The notes under the pieces were generated by a model. That model ran no database searches, had not been told where the DNA came from, and worked only from the letters and a program-made list of their open reading frames with translations. A program made the translations under genes and the position numbers. Of a DNA stretch of 10,740 bases, positions 6,463 through 10,740 are shown piece by piece. The stretch is from an uncultured Clostridia bacterium (GTDB lineage: Bacteria > Bacillota > Clostridia > UBA1381). The DNA lies in NCBI GenBank assembly GCA_934501535.1, contig CAKSUM010000030.1:1-10740 (forward strand). The letters are read 5' to 3'. Positions within the stretch are counted from its first letter, which is position 1. Every line of letters starts with the position of its first letter.

Positions 6463-7635
6463 ATGTCGATTATACTGAAACAGCTGTGCAGCGATACCGA
6501 AACAAAGTACAATTTAAAGCTTATTGCCGGCAAAAACGGTATGACAAATACCGTGCGCTGGGTACATATGGTTGAGGACAGACAGGTTCCGGACTTTCTG
6601 CACGGGGGCGAGCTTGTTTTTACAACAGGTATAGGGCATGTCGGAAAGGATCCGCTGCTTGCGTTTGTAAAACGTCTGATAAACCACGGTGCCTCCGGCG
6701 TTGTGATTAACATCGGACCGTATCTTGCAAGCGTTCCGCAGGAGGTGATTGATTACTGCAACAAAGAGAATTTTCCGCTGTTTACATTGCCGTGGAGTGT
6801 TTATATCATTGATATAACCTATGACTTTTGCAGAAGAATTATAGAAAATGAAAAAATAGAAACCACCGCGGCAGAGGCATTTAAAAACATAATACTGTCC
6901 CCTGAGCAAGGGAAAAAGTATTATTCGTTTTTGGAGCAGCACGGATTCGGCAAAAACGGCATGTACAGAGTATTTACGCTGAATTTATTCAAGGACGGCA
7001 AAAATATAACCGAAGATTTTGAACGATGCAATCATATTAAATTATGGAGCATTCTGGCAAAATCAAAGGATTATCCGTCGGCAATGTTTGTTTTGGAAAA
7101 TACCGTGGCGGTTGTCAGGCAGGAGGCAGACCGTAAATTTATTAAAAATATTGCAGACACCCTTGACGCTGTTTCCGAACAGAAAAATATTACTTATACT
7201 ATGGGTATATCAACACAGCGAAGCGGATATAAGTCGGTTGCCAAGCTGCTTTCGGAGGCGGACGCAGCAAGAAAAACCGCCGCTTCTGAAAATAAAAGTT
7301 TTGAATTTTATTCGGAAATAGGGGTTAATAAAATTCTCTTTGGCGTTAAAGACAAAACAGTATTGAAAGAATTTGCGGCAAAGCAGCTTGATGAGATTGT
7401 TGCCTATGACAATGAATACAAGACAGATTATGCAAAAATTTTGTATGAATACCTTATATGTGACGGTTCCGTAATTGCTGTTGCCGACAATTACGGGATT
7501 CACCGAAATACTGTAAATACCAAAATCAAAAACATTAAATCAATTTTCAATATTGAGCTGACAGGCGAAAAGAAAACAGAACTGCTGTTGGCTTTTAAAA
7601 TAAAGAAATTATTAAATGAAAACGGAGGAATTTAA
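6463..7635 (+). CDS. PucR/CdaR-type transcriptional regulator
   Basis: This 390-aa protein is probably the local regulator of the pathway. Residues about 5-125 form the PucR N-terminal sensory domain (RWVHMVEDRQVPDFLHGGEL, then the FTTGIG stretch and an INHGASGVVI segment). About 165-283 resembles the CdaR GGDEF-like domain (YTMGIST, AKLLSEADAARKTA). About 325-383 is the PucR C-terminal helix-turn-helix (VADNYGIHRNTVNTKIKNIKSIF at 340-362). PucR was first described in purine catabolism of Bacillus, and relatives often sit beside amidohydrolase and nitrogen-scavenging operons. AAAGGGGG at 6448-6455 lies 7 nt before ATG 6463. The gene sits inside the operon, 21 nt after the dehydrogenase and 1 nt before the aminotransferase, so it is probably co-transcribed with its targets. 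Ligand and activator or repressor status cannot be read from the sequence. Confidence 0.9.
   Translation: MSIILKQLCSDTETKYNLKLIAGKNGMTNTVRWVHMVEDRQVPDFLHGGELVFTTGIGHVGKDPLLAFVKRLINHGASGVVINIGPYLASVPQEVIDYCNKENFPLFTLPWSVYIIDITYDFCRRIIENEKIETTAAEAFKNIILSPEQGKKYYSFLEQHGFGKNGMYRVFTLNLFKDGKNITEDFERCNHIKLWSILAKSKDYPSAMFVLENTVAVVRQEADRKFIKNIADTLDAVSEQKNITYTMGISTQRSGYKSVAKLLSEADAARKTAASENKSFEFYSEIGVNKILFGVKDKTVLKEFAAKQLDEIVAYDNEYKTDYAKILYEYLICDGSVIAVADNYGIHRNTVNTKIKNIKSIFNIELTGEKKTELLLAFKIKKLLNENGGI
7624..7628 (+). promoter_or_regulatory. Ribosome binding site GGAGG that sets the aminotransferase start at 7637
   Basis: GGAGG lies 8 nt before ATG 7637 and inside the last codons of the regulator gene. 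The upstream in-frame ATG 7616 has no comparable site and would overlap the regulator by 20 nt, so 7637 is preferred. Confidence 0.7.
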
Positions 7636-7636
7636 A

Positions 7637-8965
7637 ATGAGTGAGAAAGCATTTGAAATCAAAAAAAATCATACCACCTATAATTTGCAGTCATGGTCAA
7701 AGCAAAAGGGCTTAAATCCCATACCGATTGAAAAGGCAGAGGGGATTTATATGTGGGATTTTGACGGAAACCGTTATACCGATATGTCATCACAGCTGGT
7801 AAATCTTAATGTAGGTCACGGGAACAGACAGATAATCGACGCAATAAAGGAGCAGGCAGAAAAATACTGTTATCTCTCACCGGCATACGGTTCGGAACCG
7901 AGGGGCGAGCTGGCAAAAATGATTATTGAAAGAATGCCGGATAATATGGGCAAGGTTTTCTTCACAAACGGCGGTGCGGACGCAAACGAAAACGCTGTTA
8001 AAATTGCCCGTATGTATACCGGCAGGCAGAAAATATTTTCACGCTACAGAAGCTATCACGGCTCTACATACGGCGCAGGAAATCTTACCGGTGAGCCAAG
8101 AAGATACCCCTTGGAGCCGGGCGCACCGGGATTTATAAAATTTTTTGACCCATATGTATACCGCGAAAAAATAGAGTTTGAATCGGAAGAAGCGGCAGCG
8201 GATTATTATGTCGCAAAACTCCGTGAACAGGTAATCTATGAGGGCGCCGACAATGTTGCGGCAATAGTTATGGAAACAATTACAGGCTCAAACGGCGTTA
8301 TTATTCCGCCGAAAGGCTATTTAAACGGCGTGAGAAAAATCTGCGACGAGTTTGGAATTATGATGATTTGCGACGAGGTTATGGCAGGCTTCGGAAGAAC
8401 GGGTAAAATGTTTGCATTTGAAAATTTCGGCGTAAAGCCTGATATTGTATCGTTTGCAAAAGGCGTAACCTGCGGTTATGTTCAACTCGGCGGTGTAGTT
8501 GTAAGCAAAAAAATCGCCGAATACTTTGACGACCATCTTCTCTCCTGCGGTCTTACCTACAGCGGACATCCGCTTGCGTGTGCAGCCGGTGTTGCCTGCC
8601 TGAAATTCTATGATGATGCCAAAATTCTTGATAATGTAAACGCATCCGGCAAGGTTTTGGGAGAAGAGCTTGAAGCGTTAAAAGCTAAATATGACATCGT
8701 GGGAGATGTAAGATATATTGGTTTATTCTCGGCAATCGAGCTTGTCAAAGACAGAAAAACCAAAGCTCCGCTTGTGGAATACGGAAAAGACCCTGCGGGA
8801 ATCATGAAATCTATCATAGGTAAGCTTAAGGAAAAAGGCTTCATGACATATTCGCACGAAAATATGATTCTCATTTGTCCGCCGCTTATCATAACGCCCG
8901 AGCAGGTTAAAGAGGAAATGAAGAAGGTTGACGAGGTAATTTCGGAAATTAACGGAATATATTAA
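7637..8965 (+). CDS. pydD: Class III PLP aminotransferase, predicted beta-alanine aminotransferase
   Basis: This PLP enzyme of 442 aa is predicted to move the amino group of beta-alanine to 2-oxoglutarate (or pyruvate), giving malonate semialdehyde. Class III landmarks are all present: TNGGADANENA at 110-120 (phosphate binding), YHGST at 140-144 (ring stacking), the aspartate and glutamate of ICDEVMAGFGRTGK at 244-257, and the Schiff-base lysine K275 in FAKGVTCGY. YSGHPLACAAG at 308-318 closes the active site from the neighbouring subunit. The gene is 1 nt downstream of the regulator stop, implying translational coupling. Class III enzymes accept many omega-amino acids, so sequence alone fixes the class but not the substrate. 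Beta-alanine is inferred because the flanking genes produce it and an alcohol dehydrogenase able to reduce the semialdehyde follows, as in described pydD-pydE clusters. Confidence 0.88.
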   Translation: MSEKAFEIKKNHTTYNLQSWSKQKGLNPIPIEKAEGIYMWDFDGNRYTDMSSQLVNLNVGHGNRQIIDAIKEQAEKYCYLSPAYGSEPRGELAKMIIERMPDNMGKVFFTNGGADANENAVKIARMYTGRQKIFSRYRSYHGSTYGAGNLTGEPRRYPLEPGAPGFIKFFDPYVYREKIEFESEEAAADYYVAKLREQVIYEGADNVAAIVMETITGSNGVIIPPKGYLNGVRKICDEFGIMMICDEVMAGFGRTGKMFAFENFGVKPDIVSFAKGVTCGYVQLGGVVVSKKIAEYFDDHLLSCGLTYSGHPLACAAGVACLKFYDDAKILDNVNASGKVLGEELEALKAKYDIVGDVRYIGLFSAIELVKDRKTKAPLVEYGKDPAGIMKSIIGKLKEKGFMTYSHENMILICPPLIITPEQVKEEMKKVDEVISEINGIY

Positions 8966-8990
8966 AAGCCGCATATGAGGAGGTGTAATA

Positions 8991-9386
8991 ATGCCTGAGC
9001 GTTATAAAAATGTAAAGTTCGGTTCGCTCGATGAGTATATTACTCCGGATAAATTTCGGACAATTGGTGATGATATGCGCCACATTCCCTCGGGAATTAC
9101 AGAATTTGCTGTTGAAATACATATGAAATATGAATTGAAAAGCAAATTGAGCTTTAAAACACCGTGGGACGGAATTATATACGGCTGTGCAAGGGACAAA
9201 AGAGCTTTAAAAGAGAAATTGGAATTAAAATCGGATATAAAAACAGCGTACCTGATTGACTGGGACGATAAATATCTGTTTTTGATTGAAATGGAAAATC
9301 AGGGTGAATGTCCTGTGGCATATGTTCCGAGTAAAGATATTATAAATCTCTTGGAAAATTGCATGAGAGTACCGGAACAGAGATAA
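8991..9386 (+). CDS. Conserved-looking small protein of unknown function (131 aa)
   Basis: I do not recognise this protein. It is translated from a near-perfect GAGGAGGTG site at 8977-8985, 5 nt before ATG 8991, and lies in line with the operon, 25 nt after the aminotransferase and 17 nt before the amidohydrolase, so it is very likely a real gene. The protein is soluble-looking: no signal peptide and no membrane segment. It has three cysteines (66, 107, 124), a hydrophobic, beta-strand-like stretch at about 86-100 (AYLIDWDDKYLFLIE) and alternating charged segments at 44-82 (KYELKSKLSFKTPWD, then RDKRALKEKLELK). The last part (YVPSKDIINLLENCM) looks helical. Codon use resembles that of its neighbours. 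A small accessory, ligand-binding or regulatory role in pyrimidine degradation is possible from position only. Confidence 0.75.
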   Translation: MPERYKNVKFGSLDEYITPDKFRTIGDDMRHIPSGITEFAVEIHMKYELKSKLSFKTPWDGIIYGCARDKRALKEKLELKSDIKTAYLIDWDDKYLFLIEMENQGECPVAYVPSKDIINLLENCMRVPEQR

Positions 9387-9391
9387 AAACG

Positions 9392-9397
9392 AAAGGA
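9392..9397 (+). promoter_or_regulatory. Ribosome binding site AAAGGA used to choose the amidohydrolase start
   Basis: AAAGGA lies directly before three close in-frame ATG codons at 9398, 9404 and 9407. Spacing is 0, 6 and 9 nt respectively, so 9404 (or 9407) is credible and 9398 is not. The upstream in-frame TTG at 9359 would overlap the 131-aa gene and has no site of its own. Confidence 0.55.
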
Positions 9398-9403
9398 ATG
9401 ATA

Positions 9404-10669
9404 ATGATGTATGTATGCAGCAAAGAAAGAATGGAAGATAAGATAAAAACCTTCAGCAAATTCGGCGATGCAGGGCATGGGGGTATCACAAGATATTCCC
9501 TGTCGCCCGAGGCTATTATGGCGAGAAATGAATTTTTGAAAAGAATGAAAGCAATCGGCGCAGAAATTGAAATTGATGATGTGGCAAATATCTATGCAAC
9601 ACTTCCGGGCAGTGATCCCGATGCAAAAAGAATCGTAATGGCGTCCCATGTTGATTCGGTTAAAAACGGCGGTAACTATGACGGAATTTTGGGTGTAATG
9701 TCCGCAATGGAGGTTTTGGAAACGGTTGCCGAAAAGAAAATTCCGCATAAGCACCCTCTGACGGCAATGATATGGACAAACGAAGAAGGTTCGCTTTATC
9801 CTCCGGCTATGATGATTTCGGGAGTTGTGTGCTATGACTACCTTCCCGAGGACATTCGTCAAAAATTCAAATACGAGGATATGATGGCGTCAAAAAGTAT
9901 TCTCGACCCGACAAAAACCTTTGGCGAGGCTCTGGAAAAATCGGGATTTAAGGGTGATAAAAAATACAGACTATCTCCCGACAGATATAAGTATATGTTT
10001 GAAACGCATATCGAACAGGGGCCGATTTTGGAGGATAACGGCAATGACATCGGTGTTGTTGACTGTGTTCTGGGAATGTTTAACTACAGGCTTAAATTTT
10101 ACGGACAAACAACCCATGCCGGTACATTTCCGATGCCGAAACGCCGTGACGCATTTTATGCTGCAGCATTGGTGCTTGATTATCTGCACACGGAAATTGA
10201 CAAGCTTGGCGTAAAAGATTTGGTTTATACAACCGGCGAGGTTGTGTGTCATCCGTGCGTACATACCTGCGTTCCCGATTACTTTGACTTTTCGTTTGAC
10301 TCACGGCATGAAAAGCCGGAAGTTCTTGAAAAAGTGCTTGCAATTGTAAAGAGCTGTGCCGACAAAGAGTGGGCCGGCTGCACATGCGAGGTCGAAAAGG
10401 CTTGGAACCGCGATACCGTATATTGGGACAAAAAGCTTGTCGGATATGTTAAAGAAGCGTGCGAGGAAGCCGGAATTAAACATCAGTACATTCATTCGGG
10501 AGCGGGACATGACGCACAGTTTGCGTCATATATGCTGCCGACAACAATGATTTTCGTTCAGTCAAAGGACGGACTTTCACACTGCGAACCAGAATTTTCA
10601 AGCGTTGAACATTGCACCGAGGGCGCAACGGTTATGCTGAACGCAGTATTAAAGGCAGACAGCGAATAA
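9404..10669 (+). CDS. pydC: M20-family Zn-dependent amidohydrolase, predicted beta-ureidopropionase
   Basis: This 421-aa cytoplasmic enzyme is predicted to hydrolyse N-carbamoyl-beta-alanine to beta-alanine, CO2 and NH3, the third pathway step. It belongs to the M20/AmaB/HyuC hydantoinase-carbamoylase group. Likely metal ligands are H82 in ASHVDSV, D93 in NYDGILG, E128 in NEEGS, H202 in ETHIEQGP and H393 in SHCEPEFSS. The lid or dimer domain carries GQTTHAGTFPMPKRRDA at 234-250, and the closing segment HSGAGHDAQ at 364-372 is typical. The N-terminus has GGITRYSLSPEA at 26-37, also typical of the family. Allantoate amidohydrolases and N-carbamoyl-L-amino acid hydrolases share all these motifs, so the beta-ureido substrate rests on co-location with dihydropyrimidinase and the dehydrogenase. 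The gene is separated from dihydropyrimidinase by four genes, so order does not follow pathway order. Confidence 0.9.
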   Translation: MMYVCSKERMEDKIKTFSKFGDAGHGGITRYSLSPEAIMARNEFLKRMKAIGAEIEIDDVANIYATLPGSDPDAKRIVMASHVDSVKNGGNYDGILGVMSAMEVLETVAEKKIPHKHPLTAMIWTNEEGSLYPPAMMISGVVCYDYLPEDIRQKFKYEDMMASKSILDPTKTFGEALEKSGFKGDKKYRLSPDRYKYMFETHIEQGPILEDNGNDIGVVDCVLGMFNYRLKFYGQTTHAGTFPMPKRRDAFYAAALVLDYLHTEIDKLGVKDLVYTTGEVVCHPCVHTCVPDYFDFSFDSRHEKPEVLEKVLAIVKSCADKEWAGCTCEVEKAWNRDTVYWDKKLVGYVKEACEEAGIKHQYIHSGAGHDAQFASYMLPTTMIFVQSKDGLSHCEPEFSSVEHCTEGATVMLNAVLKADSE

Positions 10670-10682
10670 AGGAGCGAATAAT

Positions 10683-10740
10683 ATGAGCAAGGAATTTCTG
10701 ACTCCGAAAAAAATAATAACGGGAATCGGTGCAATCGAAG
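10683..10740 (+). CDS. Iron-containing alcohol dehydrogenase, 5' end only (candidate malonate semialdehyde reductase)
   Basis: Only the first 19 codons lie in the window. The translation begins MSKEFLTPKKIITGIGAIE, which matches the usual opening of group III iron-dependent alcohol dehydrogenases (an F-x-x-P, then a G-x-G-A-I-E pattern). AAAGGAG at 10668-10674 overlaps the amidohydrolase stop and lies 8 nt before ATG 10683, so it continues the operon. In this setting the expected role is NAD(P)H-dependent reduction of malonate semialdehyde to 3-hydroxypropionate, as described for PydE in extended pyrimidine pathways. With so little sequence, both family and role are tentative, and no catalytic residue can be seen. 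Confidence 0.6.
   Translation, partial: MSKEFLTPKKIITGIGAIE

Noticed and set aside
10621..10682. Searched for a terminator after the amidohydrolase gene
   Set aside because: No stem followed by a T-run is visible, and the next gene begins 13 nt later with its own ribosome binding site, so the operon continues.

Overview
The window is a single run of plus-strand genes, tightly packed (gaps of 1 to 54 nt), with strong AGGAGG-type ribosome binding sites. Its base composition is moderately AT-rich. The gene content is a NitT/TauT ABC importer with a lipoprotein binding protein, a PucR-type regulator and a [4Fe-4S]-rich oxidoreductase. Together these point to an anaerobic, low-to-mid-GC member of the Bacillota, most likely class Clostridia. 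The genus cannot be named from the sequence alone. Both ends of the window cut into the cluster.

Layout: 1-2437 encodes an ATPase and two different permeases of a NitT/TauT-type importer. 2492-3577 encodes its lipoprotein substrate-binding protein. 3590-4942 is dihydropyrimidinase. 4981-6441 is a PreA-type dihydropyrimidine dehydrogenase with an extra N-terminal cysteine-rich domain. 6463-7635 is a PucR/CdaR-type regulator. 7637-8965 is a class III aminotransferase. 8991-9386 is an unrecognised 131-aa protein. 9404-10669 is an M20-type beta-ureidopropionase-like amidohydrolase. 10683 to the window end is the first 19 codons of what looks like an iron-containing alcohol dehydrogenase.

Read together, this is a reductive pyrimidine degradation operon with the nitrogen-releasing extension. 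Uracil (or thymine) is imported and reduced to dihydropyrimidine. The ring is opened to N-carbamoyl-beta-alanine, which is hydrolysed to beta-alanine, CO2 and NH3. Beta-alanine is transaminated to malonate semialdehyde, and the semialdehyde is reduced to 3-hydroxypropionate. The extended route (PydD and PydE acting after PydABC) is known from published work in Bacillota, so the pathway itself is not new.

Two proteins are unusual. First, the substrate-binding protein is circularly permuted: the segment that normally opens the mature NMT1/THI5-type domain lies at the C-terminus, and the usual C-terminal two thirds come straight after the lipobox. Second, the dihydropyrimidine dehydrogenase joins a PreT/GltD-like N-terminal Fe-S domain directly to PreA. 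It has no FAD or NADPH domains and no preT gene in the window, which suggests a ferredoxin or other non-NADPH electron donor. The 131-aa protein is a further unknown embedded in an otherwise explained operon. No RNA genes, CRISPR arrays, insertion sequences or gene-free stretches over 300 nt were seen.
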